Of a DNA stretch of 64,000 bases, positions 33,701-41,076 are shown in pieces. The translations under genes and the position numbers were made by a program. Below the pieces are notes generated by a model that saw only the letters and a list, made by a program, of their open reading frames with translations, did no database searches and was not told the origin of the DNA. Where the stretch lies: positions 150,061-214,060 of the forward strand of contig VTPC01003590.1 in NCBI GenBank assembly GCA_011009095.1, read 5' to 3'. Position 1 is the stretch's first letter; every line of letters starts with the position of its first letter. The stretch is from Ignelater luminosus. Its lineage: Eukaryota > Arthropoda > Insecta > Coleoptera > Elateridae.

Positions 33701-34930
33701 AGGTTTTGAAATGATATTTTTGCAATAGTATACTTTGAAGTTTCACTAAAAGTTACTAAATAAATATTTATAAGTTAAATGTCTGTCATCATTTGCGTCA
33801 TTTTTAAATAAACATGAGTTGTCAATATATGAAGTGACTTTTGGTTTTTAATTTGCTGTACACTGCAAAAATGTACTAAAATCAAAGCCTTCTCTGAATT
33901 CTATAATTAAAAAATGGGCTTTATGTTTTATTTATACCTGTAATAACTTAAATTGGGCACACTATATTAGACATTTTTTTAAGCAAATGTGTAAATAATT
34001 AGAGGAAAATTGAAAAATTGGAATTTATTTATAAAATTTTGCTTAATTTTCATAACACTGTTTAGTAATTAGTGTGTTTTTACAAAAATGGCTTGTATTT
34101 ATTTCAAAACATTTCTTTGACTTACCAGTCAATAATGTCATTACATAAAATCTACGTGCATCAAGATTATAATGGCAAATGCTTTTTTTTATATTAATGA
34201 TTTGTTAGTGAGATATTTACAATTACAGGTGACATGCTCAAAAATCAATATGTAATAAGAATTTTGGGTACGGTTTTACATTATCTTTAATACAAACAAA
34301 GGGGTAACAATAACTTGATCATATCAATCCTTTTTAATATGGTTTTCTTTTTATTTCCATACAATAATTGTATTGAGTTATCTATAAAAAGTTTGAAATC
34401 AGTGCTTTCTACAAAAACTAGGATGGTACTTTTGGATAACTTCATAATTTAATTTATTTAAAAACATTTTGTAAAATTTTATGCTCTTTCTTTTGCTTTG
34501 AAAACATTTTTTTATGTAACTATCATAGTTTTCCCTTTGAACTCATGTTTTTTGAGGAAGCAACCACCTGGGCCATCCAAACTTTTTTGATCCTTAATCT
34601 ACATATAAAATTTAACAACTTCCCATAAAAATCTGTTGGATAGGTTTTTAAAACATGTTTTAAAACATTCGTATCAATATTAACATAACATTGCAGACAA
34701 TATCAATCAAATCAATCAATCAAATAGTTAGTTTTTAATTTTGAAACACCTTTTTACTATTTACTTATTTTTTTTATATTTTTCCACATATACAAGCATA
34801 CAAAGAAGTTAAATAGTAAACTTATACGGCAGGCTCTTACCTTTAAAACTATTTCAAATTCCTTCAAAGCATCAAGTGCTATTTGGTCCGCTTCTGCATA
34901 TAACTTAACCACCTCATCGAACTTACTCAT
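5812..34930 (-). CDS. Inner centromere protein INCENP (5 coding exons)
   Basis: INCENP is the scaffold of the chromosomal passenger complex. It binds survivin/borealin through its N-terminus and activates Aurora B kinase through the C-terminal IN-box, acting at centromeres and the spindle midzone. My model joins exons 34930-34841, 24934-24772, 24704-23434, 6778-6094 and 6029-5812. All junctions are GT-AG, the phases agree, and the sum is 2427 nt, giving 808 aa plus a TAA stop. The start is the ATG at 34930; an upstream in-frame TTG at 34960 is not needed. Diagnostic features are the long charged helix (about residues 580-695) and the C-terminal IN-box with TVPAWQKK and KRTSSAIW, where Aurora B phosphorylates the TSS (about residues 782-784). 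The exons total 2.4 kb but the span is 29 kb, because introns 1 (9.9 kb) and 3 (16.7 kb) are packed with transposons, nearly all decayed. It is divergently paired with the RUSF1 homologue. Confidence 0.93.
6985..7165 (+). repeat. Dispersed MITE-like repeat, copy 1
   Basis: The sequence around 6990 (GATCTCAGAAACTATAAAAG followed by ATACGGTTAAATTGG) and the next 150 bp match the reverse complement of 23160-23380. The match includes 'ttgagaatttataaattg', 'taacttccttatt' and a 'tcaatc' stretch. Shorter relatives with the motif TCGGAAACCGTAAGAGATA occur at 26155-26195 (minus) and 49852-49890 (plus). The type with a TACNGTRTGTCC end is common in mariner-derived MITEs. The copy has no coding frame. 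Confidence 0.65.
7566..7887 (+). mobile_element. Harbinger-like MITE with TAA target duplication
   Basis: The left end reads GGGGCCATCCTTAAATTACA and the right end, reverse-complemented, reads GGGGCTGTTTTTAAATTACA. Both are flanked by TAA (7563-7565 and 7888-7890), the three-base TWA duplication of PIF/Harbinger elements. The 322-bp body has internal 'gtaacgc' sub-repeats and C-rich stretches and no open frame. MITEs with GGGGC...TAAATTAC ends are widespread in insects. Family assignment is inferred from duplication length. Confidence 0.65.
8000..8870 (+). pseudogene. Transposon-like protein relic with CXC (tesmin-like) cysteine block
   Basis: Plus-strand frames at 8091-8276, 8308-8652 and 8660-8790 read as one broken protein. 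In order they give VVVVGEDTNLLVILTAST, KDNILFL, SGCNTTS, GKGKLKLLKALG, LASLHPTKAASRQHSMRAYL, and then a Cys-rich block (CCTCDKGCDGGCSCRKNG, MKCTTICKPCKG). The spacing of that block resembles the CXC/CRC domain of tesmin-type proteins. I recall this combination from multi-copy insect proteins that behave like transposon cargo. At least two frame changes and an in-frame stop make it a pseudogene. It lies in INCENP intron 3 on the opposite strand. Function is unknown. Confidence 0.6.
9036..12420 (+). mobile_element. Ty1/copia-type LTR retrotransposon, decayed
   Basis: A probable 5-prime LTR (about 9036-9260, starting TGTTAAAAATGTGACGTC) is followed by GGTTATGGACACGAGC, a primer-binding site of the copia type that pairs with an internal part of initiator tRNA. 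Then come gag (9474-9900), a CCHC knuckle (CYKCHQQGYKASEC, 10029-10070) and protease (SWSIDSGCTNHM, about 10193). Integrase follows (HSDLCG, TFIDDFTR; ERNGVSVKKAIEQLW near 11000). Last are reverse transcriptase pieces (WRAAMEEEYLSF, KCKWIFKLK, RLVARGFSQEF, FSPVVR, and YVDD at 12169-12180). Stops and frameshifts interrupt gag, integrase and RT, and no 3-prime LTR is visible. It sits in INCENP intron 3, antisense to the gene. Confidence 0.88.
9474..10580 (+). pseudogene. Copia gag and protease frames
   Basis: The gag frame at 9474-9872 ends in a stop, and the next frame at 9888 continues the same protein with LENSGVDLTSDLVKNKLLQE. It carries the CCHC zinc knuckle and then the aspartic protease start WSIDSGCTNHMTGG, where DSG is the catalytic triplet, and YVPGCGLNLLS. 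It ends at 10580 just before the integrase zinc-binding region. Two frames where one is expected, plus the missing 3-prime half of the element, indicate a dead copy. Confidence 0.8.
12519..12927 (+). pseudogene. YqaJ-like exonuclease family relic (C-terminal part)
   Basis: The open frame ends with a segment (LKPNHNYVFQIQGRDYCDFI, then SIERITKDKQMWLRKLLPKL, then FYINCMLLE). This resembles the C-terminal part of YqaJ/alkaline-exonuclease-type proteins that occur as multi-copy, transposon-like genes in insects: the '.Y..QVQGQ' strand and the '..R..FW..KL..F' helix. The first 40 residues of the frame do not match and may belong to the end of the copia copy. The stop is at 12927. The middle part of the same protein family appears separately at 16982-17390 on the other strand. 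This is recognition from memory without a search. Confidence 0.55.
12929..13195 (+). repeat. Dispersed repeat, copy 1 (follows YqaJ relic)
   Basis: It matches 51295-51595 in the same orientation, for example CTTTTCACTTTTAGCTTC, 'aaagttgccgatgacactttta', 'aggagttgcttaagacct', GATTTTGTTCTGCATG, 'acacataaaccacagcgacatt' and 'taatttctaatt'. Copy 2 has about 60 extra bases in its middle. Because copy 1 starts directly after the stop codon of the YqaJ relic, the repeat may be the 3-prime untranslated part of that mobile gene. It is cut by the mariner insertion at 13213. Confidence 0.7.
13213..14490 (+). mobile_element. Mariner element, nearly complete
   Basis: The 1278-bp element has inverted ends. 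The left end reads TACCTAGTACTTTCATAAAT and the right end, reverse-complemented, reads TACCTAGTACTTTCATAATT, with CTGTCA following on both sides; the outer TA is the target duplication. The length and the single transposase frame are typical of mariner. It sits in INCENP intron 3 and interrupts the repeat ending near 13195. The transposase is broken, so the copy cannot move on its own. Confidence 0.9.
13388..14364 (+). pseudogene. Mariner transposase, frameshifted
   Basis: The protein begins near 13391 (RIAVVGLYKCGMERE), shifts frame near 13436, and continues through the helix-turn-helix linker (RPRPGRPCSIQTPKTIK). The first catalytic block, with Asp in FFTDKKI, lies near 13815, and the second is FQQDSAPAHK near 14077. 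The third block should read SPDLNPLDY..W, but a small deletion near 14190 shifts the frame and removes the third acidic residue. The correct C-terminus is found in another frame (RHPNIESLKQAL to AAIDDWPNLL) and ends at 14364. A second shift near 13620 joins two overlapping frames. The lineage is a common insect mariner type. Confidence 0.88.
14491..16229. other. INCENP intron 3 sequence, no gene seen
   Basis: AT-rich with no recognisable frame. A stretch at 15815-15870 (GTACAGTAAAACTCTCTTTA) resembles the end of a pogo/Tigger-type transposon, but its partner end is not visible. The 15900-16200 region precedes the LINE fragment and may contain its decayed upstream part. Confidence 0.35.
16230..16962 (+). 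pseudogene. Non-LTR retrotransposon reverse transcriptase fragment
   Basis: The frame reads IKAFDRIKREYMWKVLKERG, then FKQGCVISPLLFNIMLDEA. After a frame break it continues YADDMVVFGSTEENLQ (catalytic YADD near 16545) and KYLGGITTSVE, ending near ESWTTNETKK. The order and motifs (GVKQGC.LSP-like, F.DD box, C-terminal thumb) are those of a LINE reverse transcriptase. The endonuclease and ORF1 are missing and there are at least two frameshifts. The clade is uncertain. A different relic on the other strand abuts the 3-prime end. Confidence 0.85.
16982..17390 (-). pseudogene. YqaJ-family relic, middle portion
   Basis: A 135-codon minus-strand frame contains LKENILNGPWHIMF, SYKYFCKRPKTGE, VANFASSLLHDVDTNQAESF, NSLVNKFVGGKRINF and SYKTRCFAAVSNYN. 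I recognise 'NGP.H.FG....YFC', 'N..E.FN...KFVGGKRIN' and 'SYQTRC.AA' from the central region of YqaJ-containing multi-copy insect proteins. The frame opens onto an AT-rich region upstream and runs into the LINE fragment downstream, so both ends are lost. It may derive from the same family as the relic at 12519-12927. Confidence 0.55.
17777..18311. mobile_element. hAT-type MITE with exact 8-bp target duplication
   Basis: The ends are CAGGGTTGG on the left and CAACCCTG on the right, continuing as T-rich and A-rich stretches around 'aaatcattgattt'. The flanks are identical 8-mers, CAACAAAA, at 17769-17776 and 18312-18319. An 8-bp duplication and CAGGGTT-type ends define hAT elements. The 535-bp body has no transposase and is mostly poly-A/T with internal palindromes. 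The exact duplication suggests a fairly recent insertion. Confidence 0.85.
18525..19396 (+). pseudogene. LINE ORF1 with PHD-like zinc finger and coiled coil
   Basis: It starts MVLMCEKCSDSLPADN with a Cys/His pattern (CEKC, CYGC, FHYIC, CITC) like a PHD finger, the type found in ORF1 of CR1-group LINEs. A long Glu/Lys coiled coil follows (about residues 70-160). An RRM-like segment comes next (NLIIEGIPDMKNEI, LEAVHRLP, KPIIVQFASRIKRDNFL). The frame shifts near 19265-19285, and the true C-terminus (YKFVWFKNSKLYVRKSES to FEQL) continues in another frame to the TAA at 19396. ORF1 proteins bind the element RNA. Confidence 0.8.
19456..22281 (+). pseudogene. LINE ORF2 endonuclease/reverse transcriptase, broken
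   Basis: Start MANLDYFKDIQMYNEY. The endonuclease region gives FQLNIRSISKNFDKLL, TETFHVLN, GVIAFVKDD and IGDINIDIL. The reverse transcriptase gives VIPIFKKGSKKDIKNYSPIS, NQYGFREGMSTQNAI, FLDLAKAFDTVSH, 'GVPQGRVLGPILF' and YADDTVLYF (near 21520). The C-terminal part ends near VSTKYFDFLAPRFYN. Stops or frameshifts occur at about 19637, 20047, 20275, 21103, 21326 and 21989. Confidence 0.85.
22553..23159. other. INCENP intron 3, no gene seen
   Basis: Short frames at 22712-22927 and 22911-23249 have no recognisable motif and strongly biased Lys/Phe/Leu content. The sequence from about 23040 onward grades into the dispersed repeat at 23160-23380. Confidence 0.35.
23160..23380 (-). repeat. Dispersed MITE-like repeat, copy 2 (inverted)
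   Basis: Reverse-complemented, it reads GCTTGGAAACTATAAAAGAT, then GTTAAATTGGGGC, 'tataactttcttatt' and 'gagaatttctaaaattg'. This matches the plus-strand repeat at 6985-7165. The two copies lie in inverted orientation just inside the two ends of INCENP intron 3. This copy ends within 60 nt of the exon 3 donor. Confidence 0.65.
23434..24934 (-). CDS. INCENP exons 2 and 3: N-terminal and disordered middle region
   Basis: This is part of the INCENP gene. Exon 2 (24934-24772) starts after 'tttttaaag' with REKLSFLDAVERDVELF, in phase with exon 1, and ends at donor GTAAGA. Exon 3 (24704-23434) follows 'atatttcag' and encodes about 424 residues of low-complexity, charged, Ser/Thr-rich sequence with repeated RTKT/RTRT basic clusters (for example TRTKTRNAAKNK and MTRTKTKAKAKE). 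It ends at donor GTAAGT. Disordered basic middle regions are usual in INCENP. Early in exon 3 the motif RSSTRPKRNVF resembles the short basic motif that in other INCENPs recruits HP1 or targets centromeres; that role is inferred. Confidence 0.9.
24935..26059. other. INCENP intron 1, 3-prime part, no gene seen
   Basis: AT-rich. Phrases such as 'gatatctcagaaactagaag' near 25107 resemble the dispersed MITE-type repeat, but I cannot define ends. No coding frame is supportable. Confidence 0.35.
26060..26215 (-). repeat. MITE-like half element with TACAGTGTGTCC end
   Basis: Read on the minus strand from 26215 it starts TACAGTGTGTCCAAAATAAG, continues GCATCTTGGAAACGGTAAGA, and then 'gatacagc'. This is the same motif string as at 49819-49890 on the plus strand (TACCGTATGTCCCAAATTCG, then ATCTCGGAAACCGTAAGAGA). 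The opposite end of the element is not recognisable. No protein frame is convincing here. Confidence 0.5.
26220..28490 (+). pseudogene. Second non-LTR retrotransposon, heavily decayed
   Basis: Endonuclease-like pieces (near 26430-26770: VNNIKVIRRAELNTAHRLEH) precede reverse transcriptase pieces. These are 'TTAGEDSITARQW' (27296) and YADDILLIVTTPQES (27760), then NLKYLGIIISADGKVNKKIR near 27950, 'YIPTLMYEAETWAINDKHRS' near 28080 and a C-terminal 'RNRKNYNRRLKTQTP' end near 28455. Thumb-region motifs (LKYLG...G, YGAETW-like) place it among LINEs with an AP-type endonuclease. Many frameshifts and stops are present. It is antisense to INCENP inside intron 1. Confidence 0.8.
28590..29170 (+). pseudogene. 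Gag-like ORF1 relic of a LINE
   Basis: The frame 28601-28918 reads VVSKTSIIVKPKDQSQREAL, GILKKINPVVSEIQIKNVKS and INNSRIELNLQEQT. It resembles the gag-like ORF1 of Jockey/R1-type LINEs, in which 'IIIKPK', 'I.IK.V....G....' and zinc knuckles occur. A CCHC-like knuckle (CPLCAGDHAVKNCKS) appears near 29100 in another frame. It lies about 100 bp past the end of the previous LINE, in the same orientation, and could be a second element. Confidence 0.5.
29249..29296. repeat. Near-perfect short palindrome
   Basis: GCAAAGGAAATAATAAT is followed by its reverse complement ATTATTATTTCCTTTGC with a loop of only a few bases, then an (ATT)n run. It could form a strong hairpin in single-stranded DNA or RNA. 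It may be an expanded ATT microsatellite with a duplicated flank. Confidence 0.7.
29363..30912. mobile_element. Putative TIR element, about 1.55 kb, no transposase seen
   Basis: The left end (29363-29415) contains AGAGTTCCTATATAGTATTG and AGAGTTAGGACATGT. The right end, reverse-complemented (30912-30855), contains AGAGTTCCTACATAATATTA and AGAGTTAGGACATGT in the same order over about 45 bp. Inside the left end a unit of about 79 bp is duplicated (29412-29572, core GATTGGTTGGAACCAGA). No protein frame inside is recognisable. Target duplication and superfamily are undetermined. Confidence 0.5.
31120..31213. repeat. Short hairpin element
   Basis: TGTTGACAGTTGTAACATGT followed by GAGGTTATG is repeated inverted at the right side (CATAACCTCACAAATTATAA, then CTGTCAACA). 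The 94-bp unit has arms of about 29 bp. 'gaggttatg' and 'tgacagtt' words recur elsewhere in the window (for example near 2878, 44945, 54548 and 62406), so this may be a small MITE. Confidence 0.6.
31880..32385 (-). pseudogene. Mariner-like transposase C-terminal relic
   Basis: On the minus strand the frames read LSLFSPNGAEFLGMTLLDHI and FLKVAGMEKCI. After breaks they give SPDLMPLDFFLWGKVKNDMY, EEPIESLDDLCTKIIRSC and PDRLQRVRNSIC. The SPDL.PLDFFLWG signature is the third catalytic block of a mariner-type DDE transposase, and the same lineage signature occurs at 2355-2430. N-terminal domains and element ends are not found. It lies inside INCENP intron 1 on the gene's strand but is not part of the gene. 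Confidence 0.7.
32400..34750. other. INCENP intron 1, 5-prime part, no gene seen
   Basis: AT-rich, with runs of T and A and no recognisable coding frame. A small palindrome at 32940-32970 (GTGTATAATAGAATACAATT, then ATTATACA) is present. A 64-aa minus-strand frame at 33274-33468 has no recognisable motif. Confidence 0.4.
34841..34930 (-). CDS. INCENP exon 1 (start codon, residues 1-30)
   Basis: This is the first coding exon of INCENP. It runs from ATG at 34930 to the donor GTAAGA at 34840 and reads MSKFDEVVKLYAEADQIA and then LDALKEFEIVLK. The phase-0 junction joins it to REKLSFLD in exon 2. An amphipathic helix at the very N-terminus is where INCENP joins the survivin-borealin bundle in other animals. 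It sits 9.9 kb upstream of exon 2, so its membership rests on phase match, strand, lack of any other downstream partner and the helix character rather than on strong motif identity. Confidence 0.8.
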
Positions 34931-35542
34931 TTTCACAAAACTCACACCTTTTTCACTCAAAAAGTATTTTATTAAATTTTAAAATAAGTAATAACCGCTT
35001 CTATCTCGTGTAACCCTAGAAGACCGTTACGAAGTAAATTGAAGTTATTTGACAGTTCTCGATTTTAAATTTTCCTATGGCTGGTTCACAATTACTTACT
35101 CTAACTGAAGAATGAAATATCTTTCTAGAATTATTTCAAAGGCTTAAAAATAATAATTTTATAGCATCTTCTAAAGCAGCTATCTTTAAAATATTTTTTT
35201 TTAGTAAAACCTTGTTAGGATATAGAAATTACTAAAAAGCCGCAATTTGTGAACTTGCCTTGGATTGGAAATTTCTGGAAGAATTTAGAAAAACGGAATT
35301 CCCTGCTAATCGCTGCCAGCGATGAATTTGTTGTATTTATAACAATTAGCTTGCGAATATCGCATATTAGCAAATTAGAGTTTAACATAATTAAAATTGT
35401 GAAAAATTTCCTTTGTTTTGTTGATTTCCAATCAATGTTATTTTTGTGAAAATGATACTTGTCCTATGAGATCATTGGCAATTAGGCAAATTCGTTTGAC
35501 ATACTAACATAAATTTCGGTTGACATTTGTACTAAATTCGAA
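34931..35542. promoter_or_regulatory. Shared divergent promoter region of INCENP and the RUSF1 homologue
   Basis: The two start codons (34930 on minus, 35543 on plus) are 612 bp apart and point away from each other. The interval must therefore hold both 5-prime untranslated regions and both promoters. No TATA box is placed convincingly. Head-to-head pairs with short spacers often share regulation, which is inference here. Confidence 0.5.
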
Positions 35543-37408
35543 ATGAATAGGCAAGAGATTTTATTAACAGAACAATGTGGTACTTTAGGAAGATTAAGAC
35601 TTTATGTCAAAGATGAAGGTAAGAAAACGCTTAATAAGAATTCTAGTGTGTTGTGACATGATTGTTTTAGAACACAACAGAGTTGTGAGATTAAGTTCTT
35701 CCGACACATTTGCAAAGTCTTTCACTCATAGACTTCAGGATCTGTTTCGTGAGATCTTTTTGCCTCATGGCTATCCAGATAGTGTAAGTGAAGATTATTT
35801 AGAGTACCAAATTTGGGATACCGTCCAAGCATTCTGTAGTACAATTACTGGAACGTTTACCACTCAAGCTATATTAAAGAGCGTAGGGGTTGGGGATGCA
35901 AATGCTACTCCGTTTGCAGCAGCTTTTACATGGATTATGAAAGATGGTACTGGAATGATTGGTCGTATTATTTTTGCATGGTGGAAGGGGTAATCGAAAT
36001 CGATGCATTGCAGTGGTAAATATTGATAATAAAGTTCTGTTTTAGTAACGGCTTGGATACAGATTGTAAAAAGTGGAGGTTCTTTGCTGATATTTTAAAT
36101 GATGCTGCTATGTTTTTAGAACTCTTGGTACCATATATTAGTAATGTTTCACTTCAGGTTTTATGTATTACTACTTCGATGAAGGCTGTAGTAAGTGTTA
36201 ACAGAAGAATTATGTAGTCACTGTTGCATGTTTGATTAATGTAGGTTGGTGTAGCAGGAAGTGCTACCAGAGCTGCTATAACTCAGCATCAGGCAATACA
36301 GGGTAATATGGCTGACGTATCGGCTAAGGATGGCAGTCAAGAAACTTTTGTAAATCTCATTGCCAGTTTTGTTGGAATAGTACTACTAGCTATTGTTACG
36401 GATGGGCAGTAAGTTGATGGATGTAATTGTAAGTTTTATAATAGTTTCAAATGAAACTGCATCTTCCAGTTATCAGTGGTTGGTATTTTTAATCTTTACT
36501 TTCATACATCTAATGGCCAATTATTTTGCTGTCTGTTCACTCAACATTCCTCACTTAAATATTGCTCGTTTAGTGCTTGTGTTACGTACCTACTTAAGGT
36601 TTGATACGGTACCAAACCCGTTGCATGTGAATCGAAAGGAATCAGTAGTTATTGGATTCGGCCAGAGTGGTACGAATGAAATTTTAAGATGATAAAAAAT
36701 GAAACACTTAGTAATTTTTTGTTTCAGTTAGGGAGATCTGTGGATTTGATATTGAAGTTGGAGAACCATTGACTAGAATACCTTTGACTACAACTTTACT
36801 TGAATTGACTCAAATGGTAGATGTTTATAAAAATTCAAATTACTTTCTCTTGCCTGATATTAGAAAGAAAGTGATTTATATAGCTTTAGAAAAAGGTGAA
36901 AGTCCAAAAGATGTTATTTCAGCATATTTTCATGCTGTTCTACTAGGCATCGTTATATGCTATTATAATCAAGTTCCTGTGGTAAGATGATTTATGTTTA
37001 TTGTATCTTATGGATATTAAAATTGTATGTATATATTTTAGAACGTGTATTCCAAGCGGCAACTTCGGCTTGTAACACCTATAATGAGAGTGTATTCAGC
37101 CTTAAAAACTTTCTCAAAAAATCTTACGAGCATAGAAGAATCAGTACCATTGGAAATGTTGAGAACGTTTAATGAATTGGTTACTCAGGAAATAACTATG
37201 TTTTTCACTGCTTTACGAATTAACGGTAAGTTAGGTTATGATTTCTATTTTTATTTAATAATTTTGAATATTGTGCGCAGGATGGGATATAAGCACCCAT
37301 TCAATTGAAGCAGGCCAATGGCGAGCTCAATGGAAAACAAGTACCGAGAAAAATAATGACGATGGTGTACCTGATTATGTTCAAAACAAGCATAGTAAAT
37401 CTGAATAA
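35543..37408 (+). CDS. RUSF1/C16orf58-like protein (RUS family, DUF647)
   Basis: The RUS (root UVB sensitive) family is conserved from plants to animals; its animal member RUSF1 is a predicted membrane protein of uncertain function. Exons are 35543-35618, 35671-35989, 36046-36190, 36245-36408, 36470-36669, 36728-36981, 37042-37225 and 37281-37408. All borders are GT-AG with matching phases, total 1470 nt, 489 aa, close to the length of human RUSF1. Diagnostic segments are FAAAFTWIMKDGTGMIGRII with FAWWKG, DCKKWRFFADILNDAAMFLE, VGVAGSATRAAITQHQA, NMADVSAKDGSQETFVNL and the C-terminal GWDISTHSIEAGQWRAQW. Several hydrophobic stretches (for example YQWLVFLIFTFIHLMANYFA) suggest membrane segments. 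It is head to head with INCENP and tail to tail with RWDD4. Confidence 0.93.
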
Positions 37409-37783
37409 ACAGTACCTACCAAATAAAATTTGTTTTGTTATGGTTTTGGGTCAATTATGTATTGTTGTGGAAATCTTTATATTCACTGTTGTGATAAAGA
37501 GTTACATAACAGGCATGTACCATGCAGGGGAAGCAATAAAAAGTATTTCTTCCTTTCTTTTATCTGTAATGGATGTGCCAGGAGAAGTAGAAGTTTGATA
37601 CAATATATAAACATTGAAAGATTCATTGGTTCCCCTGGGTGACACATGCTGAAATTACTATTTTTTCTATATACATATACTTCTGTTTTGTAAATTTTTA
37701 AATGTGCAATTTTTTAAATAAATATTTATTATTTTTTTAAATACGGCTACAATTCACATATAAAATGTATTCAGAGCAAATCT
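37409..37783. terminator. Convergent 3-prime ends of the RUSF1 homologue and RWDD4
   Basis: The 375-bp interval separates two stop codons that face each other. AATAAA-type signals occur on the plus strand near 37421 and 37718, and TTTATT (AATAAA on minus) near 37725. The T/A-rich stretch at 37690-37745 could serve both transcripts, and their untranslated ends may overlap. Confidence 0.45.
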
Positions 37784-38903
<1,120 letters not shown>

Positions 38904-39510
38904 GTTATCATTTCTAAATTCACAGGATCGCCATTAATTTTTCTAGTTTGTGTTCATTTTAGCATCTACTACTAAGCAGACCAATTAGAAATAGAAAATT
39001 ATCACGTTACAATTTACTTATACTTATAAAATTTAACAAGCATGAAAATAAAACACGTTCTTAACCTCACTTTTTCATGTGTTACCGTGTGTTACGAGCG
39101 TTACCCAGAGACGCGTTGTTTCGGGGAGCGGCACACCGAGATATTAAGATCTTAGTGGAGGGGCTGCTGGCTTTTAATTTGCTTTATTTTATTTGTCTTA
39201 TAATTACAAGTTTTGCAGTTACAAAGAAATATCTGTAAATACAAATGTTTGTTTCATATAAATTGCAATTTGTTGTGAGGATTATTTAACATTTTAACTA
39301 CATGTTTAGAATATTTATGAAGATATTTAATAAATTAACCATTCACTAAACATTTAATGCTTTTTGGATAAAGTATCGCTTGCTTGCTCCTAACTAGATA
39401 CTACTTTTTAATAGTGCAACCATTAAGAAATTTGAAAAGCAGCCTGCATCACTTCCGAGCTAACAACTTATACCTAACCTTACATACAAACGGTAATATA
39501 ATATGAAAAC
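38904..39510. other. Upstream region of RWDD4, no gene seen
   Basis: It contains the RWDD4 promoter and AT-rich sequence. A short GC-rich stretch near 39090-39140 (GTTACGAGCGTTACCCAGAG) is not part of a recognisable RNA gene. Confidence 0.35.
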
Positions 39511-39516
39511 GCTGCT

Positions 39517-40740
39517 CCTGAACCAGAAACTAGAACCGGAACCGAAAGGAACCGGAACTGGAATCGGAACCTTTATTATGGTCACTGTCAAATTTAGAAT
39601 CGGAACCGGAACCCTTACAATCTGCAATAGAAACCGGTTCTTTTCGGTTTCCGATTTCGGTTCCATGACTTTCATTGTTTCATTCCTTTATAAAATTTGC
39701 TATTTGGTGTTTGCGGTGTAGTAGTCACTACTTAAAGATGTACTATTTTACCTACATATTGGCTCCGAGTCACAGTTTATACCTTACAGAATCAGTTGGA
39801 TCACTCAGAGCGGTTCTTTTGATCTTCCGTGTTCCTGGTTTTCGGTCTGCGCACGCTAAACTGTAGACCGCGCGCTTGTAGGAGAGGTTATATATGCAAT
39901 TGATATTCAAATCCCACAACTCATGTAACTTACCAACATTGAACAATTTCACTAATTCACTTACAGAATATACAAGTTGATTTCACTCAAATAAAACAAG
40001 CTTTTATGAGATTATTTCTTTGAGGTTTAAGGTTAGGATATGTGCACGTGTTTTACATGTTTTTTACCCCTCTACTTCTGGACAGAAAATAGTGTGGTCT
40101 GCGCATAGACCGCGAGTTTCTTGAAGTGGAAGACAAAATGCAGGGGAAGTGATTCAACTGATTCTGTAAGGTATAAACTGTGTCCGAGTGCACTGAATCA
40201 TCTTGTGTTACACCTCACACTCACACAACTTAATTGACCAGCAGAATAAACAAAGATAACAAGGTAACAACTGTTTCATGTTTATTGAAACAATCTTATT
40301 TGATAATTTATTATTGAAAGTCTAATTTTCCCCCTTTGCAGCATCTTGCTTGCTTGGTATTAATTTTGTATTATTGTCTCACTTCATTCAAAATAGCTTA
40401 ATTTAAGTTTGGAAGTAACTATAAAACAAAACTGGAAAAAACCAAAATTTTGAAAATAATAAATGATGCTATGATTATCCTATTTAAAAATTGCACCTAA
40501 CCTTGAAATTAGTGACTGTTGCAACAAAAGTTTGAATTATGTAATCTTGGTTCTCCAGTGTATAATAATCTGGTTTAATATATGCTAAAAGAATTTCAAA
40601 ATTTTAGTTTTGCAATTAAACATGTTTTTTTATTTGAGCCTTTATGGAACCCAAAAAATTCTGGAACCAGAACCAGAACCTTTATTTTTAAACCACATAG
40701 AACCGGAACCGTAACCCTTATTCCAAAAGGGTTCTAGTCC
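39517..40740. repeat. GGAACC-rich direct repeats flanking a long inverted repeat
   Basis: Two blocks rich in the hexamer GGAACC (39517-39665 and 40656-40740) share the order 'gaaccagaa..', 'gaacctttatt', 'aaccggaacc' and 'aaccctta' in the same orientation. Between them lies an inverted repeat. Its left arm (about 39760-39890) contains CACAGTTTATACCTTACAGA, and the right arm (about 40065-40195) its reverse complement, extending with matched 'gtcttcc' and 'cggtctgcgca' segments. The unit looks like a composite of a fold-back element within minisatellite-like ends. No protein frame is credible. Confidence 0.6.
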
Positions 40741-41076
40741 CTGTCCTGAACACAATGTTTTATATTCTTCATTCGTCTTCCTCAGTGACGTAATAACCAC
40801 CCCGCAGCCCCTGCAATGCAAGGGCCACTTAAAGAAAAGGAGCTCTCACAAGATGAATCTCTTATACCTTCCATTATTTCCTTTCAACTTTGCAATTAAT
40901 CGTTCCTTCTTTATCGTTTTATAATCATCAGTTTATGAAATAGCAACATTAACTCTCAAAATTGTACTTTTCCTAGTATTAATAAATTACCAGGGTATGG
41001 TTTGCACGTGTTTAAATTACGAATCCAAATTCCATTCAAAAGAATGTCTTATTAGTTTTTTGTAAGTAAGTACATA

